DNA of 64,000 bases from Hydrogenophaga sp. (GCF_026125825.1 NZ_JAHCKK010000006.1:1-64000); one strand, 5' to 3'; positions 35,447 through 44,547 are shown, counted from the first letter of the stretch. Notes: a model not told the origin generated them from the sequence alone. Numbers and translations are program-made.

Positions 35447-37465
35447 ATGTTCCACAAGATCCTGATTGCCAACCGGGGCGAGATCGCCTGCCGCGTCGCT
35501 GCCACCGCACGCCGCCTGGGCGTGAAGACCGTTGCCGTCTACTCCGACGCCGATGCGCGCGCCAAGCACGTGGCGGCCTGCGACGAGGCGGTGCACATCG
35601 GCGGCTCCGCGCCCAAGGAGAGCTACCTGCAGTGGGAGCGCATCATCGCGGCGGCGCAGGCCACGGGCGCGCAGGCCATCCACCCGGGTTACGGCTTCCT
35701 GAGCGAAAACGAAGCCTTTGCGAACGCCTGCGTGAAGGCTGGTCTGGTCTTCATCGGCCCGCCGTCGTCGGCCATCGAAGCCATGGGCCTGAAGGCCGAA
35801 TCCAAACGCCTGATGGAAAAGGCGGGCGTGCCGCTGGTGCCTGGCTACCACGGCGCCGACCAGGACCCGGCCTTGCTGCAGCGCGAGGCCGACCGCATCG
35901 GCTACCCAGCGCTCATCAAGGCCAGCGCAGGCGGCGGCGGCAAGGGCATGCGCGTGGTGGAGAAAAGCGAGGACTTCGCCGCCGCGCTCGCCAGCTGCCA
36001 GCGCGAGGCGCGCAACAGCTTCGGCAGCGATGCGGTGCTCATCGAAAAGTACGTGCAGCGCCCGCGTCACATCGAGATCCAGGTGTTTGGCGACACGCAG
36101 GGCGATTGTGTCTACCTGTTCGAGCGCGACTGCTCGGTGCAGCGGCGCCACCAGAAGGTGCTGGAAGAAGCGCCCGCGCCCGGCATGACGCCCGAGCTGC
36201 GCGCGCAGATGGGCGCAGCGGCCGTGGCGGCGGCCAAGGCGGTGAACTACGTGGGCGCGGGCACGGTGGAGTTCATCGTCGAACAGCCCGAGGGCTACGG
36301 CCGCCCCGAGGCCATGCGCTTCTATTTCATGGAGATGAACACCCGGCTGCAGGTGGAGCACCCGGTCACCGAAGCCATCACCGGCCTGGACCTGGTGGAG
36401 TGGCAGCTGCGCGTGGCCAGCGGCGAGCCGCTGCCGTTGAAGCAGGAAGACCTGCGCATCCACGGCCATGCGATCGAGGCGCGCATCTGCGCTGAAACGC
36501 CGGACAACAACTTCCTGCCCGCCACCGGCACGCTCACCGTCTACCGCAAGCCGGCCTGCACCAGCTTTGAACGCGGCGCGGTGCGCGTGGACGACGGCGT
36601 GCGCGAAGGCGACACCATCAGCCCGTTCTACGACTCCATGGTCGCCAAGCTCATCGTGCACGGCGCGACGAGGGACGAGGCGCTGTCGCGGCTGGATGCC
36701 GCGCTGGCCGAGACGCGCATCGTGGGCCTCTCGACCAACGTGCAGTTCCTGCGCCATGTGGTCACCAGCCGCGCGTTCGCCCAGGCCGAGCTGGACACCG
36801 CGCTGATCCCGCGCGAGGCCGCCGCGCTGTTTCACCAGGACAAGGTGGGGCTGCCGCTGGCGGTGGCCGCCGCCGTGGCGCAGACCCTGCTGGCCGAGCG
36901 CGCGAGCGAGGCAGCCGACCCGTTCTCGCGCCGCGACGGCTGGCGCCCGCACGGCATCACCGTGCGCCGCTTCGATTTCGAGTACCACGGCGAGCGCCTG
37001 CTGGCCCACCTGAGCTACCTGCACGACGGCGCGCTCCAACTCGCCGTTGGCGAGGTGGACGCCACCCTGGACTTCGTGGCGTTGCCGGCCGATACCGGCA
37101 CCCGCATGGACTTGCGCTTCAACGGCCAGCGCCAGACGGTGCAGACCTGGCAGGTGGACGAGAACGTGCACGTGTTCTGCGCCCTGGGGGCCACCCAGAT
37201 TGTGGAGATCGACGCGCTGGCCCATGCGGGCGAGGCCGCGGCCGAGGGAGGCCGCCTCACCGCGCCCATGCCGGGCAAGGTGGTGTCGTTCACGGTCAAG
37301 GCTGGCGACGTGGTGACCAAGGGCCAGGCGCTGGCCGTGATGGAGGCGATGAAGATGGAGCACACCATCGCCGCGCCGGCCGACGGCACGGTCGCCGAGC
37401 TGCTTTACGCGCCGGGCGACCAGGTCAACGAAGGCGCCGAACTGCTCAAGCTCTCGGTGGGCTGA
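35447..37465 (+). CDS. liuD: 3-methylcrotonyl-CoA carboxylase, alpha (biotin carboxylase) subunit
   Basis: A 672-residue alpha subunit. An N-terminal biotin carboxylase domain starts MFHKILIANRGEIACRV and includes the ATP-grasp element KASAGGGGKGMRVV and EMNTRLQVEHPVTE. A middle BT domain (about 500-590) follows, then a C-terminal biotinyl domain with EAMKMEH, biotinylated at Lys636. The 672-residue length suits an MCC alpha subunit. With LiuB it carboxylates 3-methylcrotonyl-CoA. ATG at 35447 is preferred to an upstream in-frame ATG. Acetyl- or geranyl-CoA carboxylase cannot be fully excluded, but the surrounding genes favour MCC. Confidence 0.95.
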   Translation: MFHKILIANRGEIACRVAATARRLGVKTVAVYSDADARAKHVAACDEAVHIGGSAPKESYLQWERIIAAAQATGAQAIHPGYGFLSENEAFANACVKAGLVFIGPPSSAIEAMGLKAESKRLMEKAGVPLVPGYHGADQDPALLQREADRIGYPALIKASAGGGGKGMRVVEKSEDFAAALASCQREARNSFGSDAVLIEKYVQRPRHIEIQVFGDTQGDCVYLFERDCSVQRRHQKVLEEAPAPGMTPELRAQMGAAAVAAAKAVNYVGAGTVEFIVEQPEGYGRPEAMRFYFMEMNTRLQVEHPVTEAITGLDLVEWQLRVASGEPLPLKQEDLRIHGHAIEARICAETPDNNFLPATGTLTVYRKPACTSFERGAVRVDDGVREGDTISPFYDSMVAKLIVHGATRDEALSRLDAALAETRIVGLSTNVQFLRHVVTSRAFAQAELDTALIPREAAALFHQDKVGLPLAVAAAVAQTLLAERASEAADPFSRRDGWRPHGITVRRFDFEYHGERLLAHLSYLHDGALQLAVGEVDATLDFVALPADTGTRMDLRFNGQRQTVQTWQVDENVHVFCALGATQIVEIDALAHAGEAAAEGGRLTAPMPGKVVSFTVKAGDVVTKGQALAVMEAMKMEHTIAAPADGTVAELLYAPGDQVNEGAELLKLSVG

Positions 37466-37488
37466 CGGCGCGCCGCGCGAGAGCCGCG

Positions 37489-37494
37489 TAAGCT
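37489..37494 (+). promoter_or_regulatory. -10-like hexamer before ghrA-like gene
   Basis: TAAGCT lies 6 nt before the ATG at 37501, in the context CCGCGTAAGCTCGCTGC. No Shine-Dalgarno is present; a leaderless start is predicted. Confidence 0.35.
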
Positions 37495-37500
37495 CGCTGC

Positions 37501-38421
37501 ATGAACATCACCTTCTGCTGCGCCAACACCCGGGTGGGCCCCTGGCTGGCCGATCTGCGACTGGCCCTGCCCCAGGCCAACGTCACCGAATGGCACCCCG
37601 GCGCACCCCAGGCCGACCACGCCGTGGTCTGGGCGCCGCCGCAACAGTTCATCGACGAACAGCCCGGCCTCAAGGCCCTGTTCAACATCGGCGCGGGGGT
37701 GGATGCGCTGCTCAGGCTCAAGCTGCCACCGGCGGCCAGGGTGGTCCGGCTCGACGACGCCGGCATGTCGGTGCAGATGGCGGAGTATGTGTGCCACGCC
37801 GTGATCCGCCACTTCCGCGAGTTCGATGCCTACGAGGCCGACGTGGCGCAGGGCCAATGGTCGTACCGCAAGCCGCGCCTGCGGGCCGATTTCCCGGTCG
37901 GTGTGCTGGGTCTGGGCGTGCTGGGCGAACGCGTGGCGCGCGCGCTGGCGCAGTTCGATTTTCCGGTGCATGGCTGGAGCCGCACGCCCAAGTCCATCGA
38001 CGGCGTGATCTGCCACGCCGGCCCGCAGGCCTTCGACAGCTTCCTGGCCTCGTGCCGGGTGCTGGTCAACCTGTTGCCGCTCACGCCCGAGACGCGCGAC
38101 ATCCTCAACCGCGAGACGCTCTCGCGCCTGCGGCCCCAGGCCTACCTGATCAACGTCGCGCGAGGCGACCACCTCGTGGAAGAAGACCTGCTCGCGCTGC
38201 TGGAGAGCGGCCACATGGCAGGCGCCACGCTCGACGTGTTCCGCACCGAACCGCTGCCCGCCCAGCATGGTTTCTGGAAACACCCGAAAATCACGGTCAC
38301 GCCCCACACCTCGGCGCGAACGCTGCGCGAGGAAAGCATCGCCCAGATTGCCGGCAAGATCCTCGCGTTCGAGCGCGGGGAACCCATTGCCGGCGTGGTC
38401 GACCCGGTGCGAGGCTACTGA
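37501..38421 (+). CDS. 2-hydroxyacid dehydrogenase (GhrA-like glyoxylate/hydroxypyruvate reductase)
   Basis: A 306-residue NAD(P)-dependent D-2-hydroxyacid dehydrogenase. The Rossmann motif VLGLGVLGERVARAL is near residues 138-152. The substrate/catalytic segments include NVARGDHLVEEDLLALLE and ITVTPHTSARTLREE, whose His is the general acid. Length and N-terminus match GhrA. It lies between liuD and liuE with its own promoter-like sequence and no ribosome-binding site. A role in leucine catabolism is not evident; reduction of glyoxylate or hydroxypyruvate is likely. Confidence 0.88.
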   Translation: MNITFCCANTRVGPWLADLRLALPQANVTEWHPGAPQADHAVVWAPPQQFIDEQPGLKALFNIGAGVDALLRLKLPPAARVVRLDDAGMSVQMAEYVCHAVIRHFREFDAYEADVAQGQWSYRKPRLRADFPVGVLGLGVLGERVARALAQFDFPVHGWSRTPKSIDGVICHAGPQAFDSFLASCRVLVNLLPLTPETRDILNRETLSRLRPQAYLINVARGDHLVEEDLLALLESGHMAGATLDVFRTEPLPAQHGFWKHPKITVTPHTSARTLREESIAQIAGKILAFERGEPIAGVVDPVRGY

Positions 38422-38439
38422 CCCCCTCGAAAGAACCCC

Positions 38440-39348
38440 ATGAAACTGCCTTCCCGCGTCCAGCTCATCGACGTTGGCCCCCGCGACGGCCTGCAGAACG
38501 AGAAGCAGCCCGTGCCCGCGGCCATCAAGGTCGAGCTGGTGCACCGCCTGCAGGCCGCCGGCCTGAAAGAGATCGAGGTCACCAGCTACGTGAGCCCCAA
38601 GTGGGTGCCGCAGATGGCCGACAACCGCGAGGTCATGAGCGCCATCCGCCGCCAGGCCGGCGTGCGCTACTCGGTGCTCACGCCCAACCTCAAGGGCTTC
38701 GATGCCGCCGTGGCCGACCGGCCCGACGAGATCGTGGTATTCGGCGCGGCCAGCGAGGCCTTCAGCCAGAAGAACATCAACTGCTCGATCGCCGAGAGCA
38801 TCGAGCGCTTCGCGCCCGTGGTCGAGGCCGCGCGCGCGGCCGGCATCGCCGTGCGCGGCGCAATGAGTTGCACCGTGGGCTGCCCCTACGAGGGCGAGGT
38901 TGCGCCCGAGCGCGTGGGCTACCTAGCGGGCCTCATGAAAGGCATTGGCGTGCAGCGCGTGGACGTGGCCGACACCATCGGCGTGGGCACGCCGCGCAAG
39001 GTGCAGGCCGCCATGGAGGCCACGCTCAAGCACTTCGGCATCGACCAGGTCTCGGGCCACTTCCACGACACCTACGGCCAGGCGCTCTCCAACACCCTGG
39101 CCGCGCTGGAGATGGGGGTCTGGAACTTCCAGTCCTCCGTGTCCGGCCTGGGCGGTTGCCCCTACGCCAAGGGCGCCACCGGCAACGTGGCGACCGAGGA
39201 CGTGGTCTACCTGCTGCACGGCATGGGCATCGCCACCGGCATCGACCTTGATGCGCTGGTGGACGCCGGCGTCTACATCAGCGAGCAGCTCGGCCGGCCC
39301 ACCGGTTCGCGCGTGGCTCGCGCACTGCTCGCCAAACGCGCGGGTTGA
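38440..39348 (+). CDS. liuE: Hydroxymethylglutaryl-CoA lyase
   Basis: A 302-residue DRE-TIM metallolyase that cleaves HMG-CoA to acetoacetate and acetyl-CoA, the last leucine step. Metal ligands Asp11 (LIDVGPRDGLQNE), His207 and His209 (GHFHDTYGQAL) are present, and the catalytic Cys240 lies in SGLGGCPYAKGATGN. The full set of active-site residues is intact. It starts 18 bp after the GhrA-like gene and closes the second leucine cluster; repeat copy D follows it. Confidence 0.96.
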   Translation: MKLPSRVQLIDVGPRDGLQNEKQPVPAAIKVELVHRLQAAGLKEIEVTSYVSPKWVPQMADNREVMSAIRRQAGVRYSVLTPNLKGFDAAVADRPDEIVVFGAASEAFSQKNINCSIAESIERFAPVVEAARAAGIAVRGAMSCTVGCPYEGEVAPERVGYLAGLMKGIGVQRVDVADTIGVGTPRKVQAAMEATLKHFGIDQVSGHFHDTYGQALSNTLAALEMGVWNFQSSVSGLGGCPYAKGATGNVATEDVVYLLHGMGIATGIDLDALVDAGVYISEQLGRPTGSRVARALLAKRAG

Positions 39349-39358
39349 CATGAGGTCA

Positions 39359-39440
39359 GCCCTGCCGCGCTCTGCGCGACTCCCTCAAGGGGGCCACGCC
39401 AGCGGCCCGGCAACGCCGGTTCCGCGGTGTTTCCGGGCTG
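39359..39440 (+). repeat. Dispersed double-hairpin intergenic repeat, copy D
   Basis: Starts 10 nt after the liuE stop. It reads GCCCTGCCGCGCTCTGCGCG, CCCTCAAGGG, GCGGCCCGGCAACGCCGG and TTCCGCGGTGTTTCC. The first segment is diverged, but the CCGGC...GCCGG core and the CCGCGGTGT tail match copies B and E. Confidence 0.65.
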
Positions 39441-39502
39441 GTATCGTTTGTGGCGGGGCTCATCGTCCGCCGCGCAGCAGATCAAACTGAGAAAGACATT
39501 CC

Positions 39503-40144
39503 ATGGAATTGCAAGTCTGGATGGCGTATTTCGTGGCCTCGTGGGCCATCGCGCTCTCGCCCGGCTCGGGCGCGGTGCTGTCGATGACGCACGGCCTGGC
39601 CTATGGCGTGAAGAAAACCAGCATGACCATCGCGGGCCTGCAGCTGGGGCTGGCGGTGATCCTGCTCGTGGCCGGTGTGGGCGTCGGGGCCTTGCTGCTG
39701 GCCTCGGCCACGGCCTTTACCGTGGTGAAGTTCGCGGGGGCGGGTTACCTGATCTGGCTGGGTTTCAATCAGTGGCGCGCCCGGGTGGGCGTGGTGCCGG
39801 AAGCGGGCGAAGCCGCAGCGGCGCGGGTGGCCGTGCCCTCGGCGCGCGAGCGCTTCGCCATCGGCTTCTTCACCAACGTGACCAACCCCAAAGGGATTGT
39901 GTTCATGGTGGCCGTGCTGCCGCAGTTCATCGATCCCGCGCGCGGTCTCTGGCTGCAGTTGCTGATCCTGCTGGCCACCACCGTGACGGTGGACCTGATC
40001 GTGATGCACGGCTACGCCTTCCTCGCCTCGCGCGCCCAGCGCTGGCTCGCCACGGCCCGCGCCCGGCGGGCGCAGAACCGTGTGTTCGGCGGCGTGCTTA
40101 TGGCCATGGGCGCGAGCCTGTTGCTCGTCAAGCGCGCGGCATGA
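39503..40144 (+). CDS. LysE/RhtB family amino acid exporter
   Basis: A 213-residue inner-membrane exporter of the LysE family with about six membrane segments. The N-terminus ALSPGSGAVLSMTHGLAYG and the GAGYLIWLGFNQWR and NPKGIVFMVAVLPQFI motifs are typical of the RhtB branch. The substrate is probably an amino acid or related metabolite, but it is not identifiable. GAGAAAGA (39490-39497) provides a weak ribosome-binding site before the ATG. The next gene starts 15 bp downstream. Confidence 0.9.
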   Translation: MELQVWMAYFVASWAIALSPGSGAVLSMTHGLAYGVKKTSMTIAGLQLGLAVILLVAGVGVGALLLASATAFTVVKFAGAGYLIWLGFNQWRARVGVVPEAGEAAAARVAVPSARERFAIGFFTNVTNPKGIVFMVAVLPQFIDPARGLWLQLLILLATTVTVDLIVMHGYAFLASRAQRWLATARARRAQNRVFGGVLMAMGASLLLVKRAA

Positions 40145-40158
40145 GGAGCGGCACGAGC

Positions 40159-40668
40159 ATGTGTGGCGCCGAACTTCATTCCCTGCCCGAGACGGTGCAG
40201 CGCGTGGCGCGCGTGCTGCAGGACGCGGGCCATGACCACGGGCCCGTGATGCTCGACGATGCCGCGCGCACCGCGCAGCAGGCGGCCGATGCGCTCGGTG
40301 TGGCCCTGGGCCAGATCGCCAAGAGCATCATCTTCCGCCGCAAGAGCGACGACGCGGCCGTGCTGGTCATCACCTCGGGCGACCTGCGGGTGGACGAGAA
40401 GAAGGTGCAGGCCCTCGTGTGCACCGACGGCGGCAAACTCGGCCGGGCCGACGCCGACTTCGTCAAGGCGCGCACCGGCTTCTCCATCGGCGGTGTCTCG
40501 CCGCTGGCGCACGCCGTCGCGCCCGTGACGTTGATCGACGCGCAGCTCTCGCGCTTCGACGAGATCTGGGCCGCGGCCGGCCACCCGCACGCCGTGTTCC
40601 GCCTCAGCCCCGCCCAACTGCAGTCGCTGACCGGCGCGCCGGTTCACGACGTCACCGTGGAGGCTTGA
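40159..40668 (+). CDS. YbaK/EbsC family aminoacyl-tRNA deacylase-like protein
   Basis: A 169-residue YbaK/ProX-type editing domain. The QIAKSIIFR segment, the SGDLRVDEKKV region and the GFSIGGVSPLAH loop match the family that hydrolyses mischarged tRNA, for example Cys- or Ala-tRNAPro. ATG at 40159 is preferred because GAGGAG (40143-40148) sits 10 nt upstream. ATG at 40141, which overlaps the lysE-type stop, is an alternative. It precedes the DUF1289 gene by 4 nt. Confidence 0.88.
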   Translation: MCGAELHSLPETVQRVARVLQDAGHDHGPVMLDDAARTAQQAADALGVALGQIAKSIIFRRKSDDAAVLVITSGDLRVDEKKVQALVCTDGGKLGRADADFVKARTGFSIGGVSPLAHAVAPVTLIDAQLSRFDEIWAAAGHPHAVFRLSPAQLQSLTGAPVHDVTVEA

Positions 40669-40672
40669 ACGC

Positions 40673-40900
40673 ATGAGCCTCGAGACCCCCGCCATCACCC
40701 TGCGGGCCGCGCGCCGCCGCGCAGGGCTCAGGCCGGGCGTGCCTTCGCCCTGCATCTCGGTCTGCGAGATGGACGAGGCCCGCAGCCGCTGCAAGGGGTG
40801 TTTCCGCACGCTCGACGAGATCGGCTGCTGGAGCCGCGCCAGCGATGCGGAGAAGTTGTTGATCTGGCAGCAGATCGAAGCCCGGCAACTGGCGCCCTGA
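40673..40900 (+). CDS. DUF1289 domain protein (Cys-rich)
   Basis: A 75-residue protein of the DUF1289 family (YdhL-like). Conserved cysteines Cys27, Cys31, Cys40, Cys43 and Cys52 occur as CISVC...CKGCFRTLDEIGCW and could bind zinc or an iron-sulfur cluster. Function unknown. It lies 4 bp after the YbaK-like gene and 22 bp before the isomerase gene; these small genes are probably one transcript. Confidence 0.85.
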   Translation: MSLETPAITLRAARRRAGLRPGVPSPCISVCEMDEARSRCKGCFRTLDEIGCWSRASDAEKLLIWQQIEARQLAP

Positions 40901-40922
40901 CGCCATCGTCCACGAGACCGCC

Positions 40923-41600
40923 ATGACCGACATCGACTTCTTCTACGACCCGATCTCGCCCTACGCCCACCTCGCGTTCGAACGCTTGCCCGAGGCCTTG
41001 ATGGGCCACAGCCTGCAGGTGCACTACCGGCCCGTGCTCTTCGCCGCGCTGCTCAAGGCACACGGCCAGCTCGGCCCGGCCGAGATCCCGGCCAAGCGCG
41101 ACTGGACCTACCGCCACGTGAGCTGGCTCGCGCACCACCACGGCGTCGTGCTCGACATGCCGGCCGCCCACCCGTTCAACCCGCTGCCCCTGCTGCGCCT
41201 GGGCCTGGCCTGCGCGACGGACGACGCACCGGGCGAGACCAACCGCTACGTCACCGAGTTGCTGTTGCGCCACGTGTGGCGCGGCGGGCTGGACGCCGCC
41301 GACCCGGCGCGCCTGGCCGCGCTGCAGGCCCTGCTGGAGGACCACATGGCCCAGCGCGGCAAGCCCTGGCAGGCGCCCGACAGCGAGGTGGTCAAGCAGC
41401 GCCTGCGCGCCAACACCGACGAAGCGCTGGCGCTCGGTCTGTTTGGCGTGCCGTCGATGCGCGTGGACGGCCGCGTGTTCTGGGGGCACGACGCCCTGCC
41501 CATGTTGCGCGCCCATCTGGACGGCGACACCTGGTTCGACGAGCAGTGGCAGGCCTCGGCGCAGCGGCCCGAAGGCGTGCGCCGGCCGCGCACGGGCTAG
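40923..41600 (+). CDS. DsbA/2-hydroxychromene-2-carboxylate isomerase family protein
   Basis: A 225-residue member of the HCCA isomerase/DsbA-like kappa-GST fold. The N-terminal FFYDPISPYAHLAFERLP contains the Ser that is typical of HCCA isomerases (in place of the DsbA CxxC). The segments AHHHGVVLDMPAAHPFNPLPLLRLGLA and LFGVPSMRVDGRVFWGHDAL also match. It probably acts on an aromatic or glutathione conjugate; naphthalene-type catabolism is not evident nearby. A hairpin follows its stop and could terminate transcription from both sides. Confidence 0.87.
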   Translation: MTDIDFFYDPISPYAHLAFERLPEALMGHSLQVHYRPVLFAALLKAHGQLGPAEIPAKRDWTYRHVSWLAHHHGVVLDMPAAHPFNPLPLLRLGLACATDDAPGETNRYVTELLLRHVWRGGLDAADPARLAALQALLEDHMAQRGKPWQAPDSEVVKQRLRANTDEALALGLFGVPSMRVDGRVFWGHDALPMLRAHLDGDTWFDEQWQASAQRPEGVRRPRTG

Positions 41601-41605
41601 CCGCC

Positions 41606-41632
41606 GGGCAGGCCCCTCGGGTGGCCGTGCCC
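41606..41632. terminator. Candidate bidirectional terminator hairpin
   Basis: GGGCAGGCC pairs with GGCCGTGCCC (one bulged base), with an 8-nt loop, between the convergent isomerase and ModE-type genes. No T-run follows, so it may also act as an RNA 3'-end stabiliser. Confidence 0.4.
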
Positions 41633-41641
41633 TGTGCGGGC

Positions 41642-42712
41642 TTACGTCGGAAAGGCCGCGGCCACGCTCATCACCTCGCCGGTGCGGGCGGCTTCATACC
41701 CCTTGAGCGCGGCCACGCGCGAGCGAAACGCCGGCGAGCGCAGCACCGTGAGCACCGGGCGCAGTTCCGCGCGGTCCAGCGCGTCCGCCGGCAAGGCGAA
41801 GAAATAGCGCTCCTTGAGCAGGGGGATGAAATGCAGGCCGAATCGATGCGCGGCGGTCTGCACGCCGATGCCCACGTCGGCCATGCCGCTGGCGACGTAG
41901 GCGGCCACGGCGGCGTGGGTGAGTTCGGTGTTGTCGTGGCCTGCCACCGCTTGCGGCGCGATGCCTTCGCGCCGGAGCAGCAGGTCGGTCAGCACCCGCG
42001 TGCCCGAACCCTCGGGCCGGTTGACGAACCGCACCCCGGGTCGCGCGAGATCGCCCAGCCCGCGCAACCCGAGGGGGTTGCCCGGCGCCACAAACAGGCC
42101 CTGCGTGCGAACCGCCAACAGCACCAGCAGGTGCTGGTCCGGTTTGAGCCAGGTCAGGTAGCGCTGGGCGGCGGCCGCCTCGAATTCGCCCAGCGGCACG
42201 TGAAACCCCGCCAGCTCGCAGTCGCCCTGTGCGAGCGCGGCCACGGCCTCCAGGCTGCTGCGGTAGCGCAGCTCCACCGGCACCTGGCGTGCCGCGAGCT
42301 GCTCGCGCAAGGCGGCCACCGCGAAGCCGTGGCTCGCGTGCAGGCGCGGCACGGCGCGCTGGCGGCGCTGCACGCGACCGAGCTCGCCTTCGAGTTCCGA
42401 GGCGAGGGACTCCAGCAGCGGTTGCAGGCGCGCGCCAATGCGCGCGTCGGCCCAGATGAGCTTTTCGCCCAGCGGTGTGAGCGCCGAGCCCCGGCCCCGG
42501 CCGCGCACCAGCAGCGCCTGGCCGAACAGCTGCTCGGCCGCTTGCAGCAGGCCCCAGGCATGGCGGTACGAGAGGCCCAGCTCGCGCCCCGCCTGCGAGA
42601 TGCTGCCCGAACCCTGCACGGCCGCGAGCAGGCCGAGCAGGGTGTTGGCGTCGAGGGCGGGGCCGTCTTCCTGGGCGATGCGCCATTGGGGCTGGAGGGT
42701 GATGCGCAACAT
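41642..42712 (-). CDS. ModE-type HTH regulator with periplasmic-binding-like domain
   Basis: A 356-residue one-component regulator. The N-terminal winged HTH (about residues 25-90) reads LLAAVQGSGSISQAGRELGLSYRHAWGLLQAAEQLFG, with the ModE/LysR-like SYRHAW recognition helix (only partly quoted). The C-terminal ~220 residues form a periplasmic-binding-protein-like domain, rather than the two molybdate-binding TOBE domains of canonical ModE. It is divergent from the formate dehydrogenase operon, which needs a molybdenum or tungsten cofactor. It therefore probably senses molybdate/tungstate, formate, or a cofactor-related anion. ATG at 42710-42712 fits; an in-frame ATG 27 codons upstream is less likely. 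Confidence 0.85.
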   Translation of the reverse strand: MLRITLQPQWRIAQEDGPALDANTLLGLLAAVQGSGSISQAGRELGLSYRHAWGLLQAAEQLFGQALLVRGRGRGSALTPLGEKLIWADARIGARLQPLLESLASELEGELGRVQRRQRAVPRLHASHGFAVAALREQLAARQVPVELRYRSSLEAVAALAQGDCELAGFHVPLGEFEAAAAQRYLTWLKPDQHLLVLLAVRTQGLFVAPGNPLGLRGLGDLARPGVRFVNRPEGSGTRVLTDLLLRREGIAPQAVAGHDNTELTHAAVAAYVASGMADVGIGVQTAAHRFGLHFIPLLKERYFFALPADALDRAELRPVLTVLRSPAFRSRVAALKGYEAARTGEVMSVAAAFPT

Positions 42713-42768
42713 GGGGAGAAGCCCGACTTTATGAACTGCCAAACATATTAAAACAACCCATACGGTGC

Positions 42769-42774
42769 TACGCT
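42769..42774 (+). promoter_or_regulatory. -10-like hexamer before the formate dehydrogenase operon
   Basis: TACGCT lies 6 nt before the ATG at 42781 (TGCTACGCTGAAAAG). No Shine-Dalgarno is present; a leaderless start is predicted. Confidence 0.4.
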
Positions 42775-42780
42775 GAAAAG

Positions 42781-44547
42781 ATGAGCACAACAACGGCCCA
42801 CGAAGCCCCCGGACGCGCCACGGGCGCGGTGATTCCCATCCGCCCCATCGAGGCCATGGGGCGCGGCAAGGCGCGCCACACGCCCAAGGGGCGGCAGACC
42901 TCGCCCGAAGCGCGCGAGCGCGTTGCCGCGCTGTGCGAAGGGCTGGCGCCGCGCGCCGACCTGCTGATCGAGCACTTGCACCGCTTGCAGGACGGCGAGG
43001 GCGCCTTGCGCCATGGCCACCTGGCCGCGCTGGCCGAGCGCCTGCGGCTCAGCCAGGTGGAGGTGTTCGAGGTGGCGAGCTTCTACCATCACTTCGAGAT
43101 CGTGGACGACGCCGCACCGGTGCCGAAGACCGTGGTGCGTGTGTGCACCAGCCTCTCGTGCGCCATGGCCGGCGGCGAACAACTCCTCGGCGATCTGCAG
43201 ACCGCGCTGGCCGGCGATGCCGAGGTTCGCGCGCAAGCCGCGCCCTGCATTGGCCAGTGCCATGTGGCGCCCGCCGCCTGCGTGGGCCAGCGACAGCTGC
43301 CGCATGCGAGCGTGGCCGATGTGCAGGCCTTGCTGGCGCGCCGGGACACCGGTCCGCGCCAACTGCCCGCGCCCGCGCCTTCGGAATTCCAGCAGCTGCG
43401 GCGCCTGCTCTCGGGCGGGCTGAGCGCCGAACAGGTGCTGGCCGAGCTCAAGGCCTCCAACCTGCGCGGTCTGGGCGGTGCGGGCTTTCCTTCCTGGCGC
43501 AAGTGGGAGACGGTGCGCGCCCAGCCCGGCCCGCGCCACATGGTGGTCAACATCGACGAGGGCGAGGTCGGCACCTTCAAGGACTGGCAGGTGCTGAGCA
43601 GCGCCGAGGCGGGCGCACCGCAGATGCTCGAAGGCCTGCTGATCGCCGCCGAGGTGGTGGGCGTTTCGCACGCCTGGATCTACCTGCGCGACGAGTACCA
43701 CGACGTGCGCGAACTGTTCACGCGCGAGCTCGCGCGGCTGGACGCCACCCTGCAGGCGCTGGCCGCCCAGTACCCTGGTTACACCCCTGCGCGCATCGAG
43801 TTGCGGCGCGGTGCGGGTGCCTACATCTGCGGCGAGGAATCGGCGCTGATCGAATCGGTGGAGGGCAAGCGCGGCCTGCCCCGCCTCAAGCCGCCCATCG
43901 TCGCCGTGCACGGCGTGTTCGGCCGGCCCACGCTGGCGCACAACCCCGAAACCTTGTGGTGGCTTCCCCTGATCCTGGAGAAGGGTGGGGCCTGGCTGGC
44001 GGGCGAGGGGCTGCGCGGGCGCACCGGCCTGCGGCGGTTCTCGGTCTCGGGCCGGGTCAACAAGCCTGGCGTCCACCTGGCGCCCGCCGGCATCACGCTG
44101 CGCGAACTGGTCAACGAACACGCGGGCGGCATGGCCGAGGGCCACACGCTGTATGCCTACCTGCCCGGTGGCGCCTCGGGCGGCATCCTGCCGGCCTCGC
44201 TGGCGGACGTGCCGCTGGACTTCGACACCCTGGTCGACCACGGCAGCTTCATCGGCTCCATGGCCGTGGTGGTGATGAGCCAGCACGACACGGCGCGCGG
44301 CGCCGCGCTCAACCTCATGCAGTTCTTCGAACACGAATCCTGCGGCCAGTGCACGCCCTGCCGCGCCGGCACCACGAAAGCGGTGCAGCTCATGCAGGCA
44401 CCGGTGTGGGATGCGCCGCTGCTGGGCGAGCTGTCGCAGGTGATGCGCGACGCCAGCATCTGCGGCCTGGGCCAGGCCGCGCCCAATCCGGTGGACAGCG
44501 TGCTGCGCTTCTTCCCCCATGAAGTGAACGCCGGAGGTGCGGCATGA
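42781..44547 (+). CDS. NAD-dependent formate dehydrogenase, beta subunit (NuoE-NuoF fusion)
   Basis: A 588-residue diaphorase subunit that transfers electrons from the iron-sulfur chain of the formate dehydrogenase to NAD+. The N-terminal ~170 residues form a NuoE-like thioredoxin-fold [2Fe-2S] domain with Cys122, Cys127, Cys156 and Cys160. The remainder is NuoF-like: the FMN/NAD loop LGGAGFPSW near 231-240 and a [4Fe-4S] site with Cys521, Cys524, Cys527 and Cys561 (SCGQCTPC...SICGLG). The single-polypeptide fusion matches the two-subunit FDH1 of Methylorubrum extorquens rather than the separate FdsG/FdsB of Cupriavidus. Its stop overlaps the alpha-subunit ATG by 4 nt. Confidence 0.92.
   Translation: MSTTTAHEAPGRATGAVIPIRPIEAMGRGKARHTPKGRQTSPEARERVAALCEGLAPRADLLIEHLHRLQDGEGALRHGHLAALAERLRLSQVEVFEVASFYHHFEIVDDAAPVPKTVVRVCTSLSCAMAGGEQLLGDLQTALAGDAEVRAQAAPCIGQCHVAPAACVGQRQLPHASVADVQALLARRDTGPRQLPAPAPSEFQQLRRLLSGGLSAEQVLAELKASNLRGLGGAGFPSWRKWETVRAQPGPRHMVVNIDEGEVGTFKDWQVLSSAEAGAPQMLEGLLIAAEVVGVSHAWIYLRDEYHDVRELFTRELARLDATLQALAAQYPGYTPARIELRRGAGAYICGEESALIESVEGKRGLPRLKPPIVAVHGVFGRPTLAHNPETLWWLPLILEKGGAWLAGEGLRGRTGLRRFSVSGRVNKPGVHLAPAGITLRELVNEHAGGMAEGHTLYAYLPGGASGGILPASLADVPLDFDTLVDHGSFIGSMAVVVMSQHDTARGAALNLMQFFEHESCGQCTPCRAGTTKAVQLMQAPVWDAPLLGELSQVMRDASICGLGQAAPNPVDSVLRFFPHEVNAGGAA

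Noticed and set aside
37501-38421. 2-hydroxyacid dehydrogenase as a dedicated step of leucine degradation
   Set aside because: The pathway needs no such enzyme, and the gene has its own promoter-like sequence. Co-location alone is not enough evidence.
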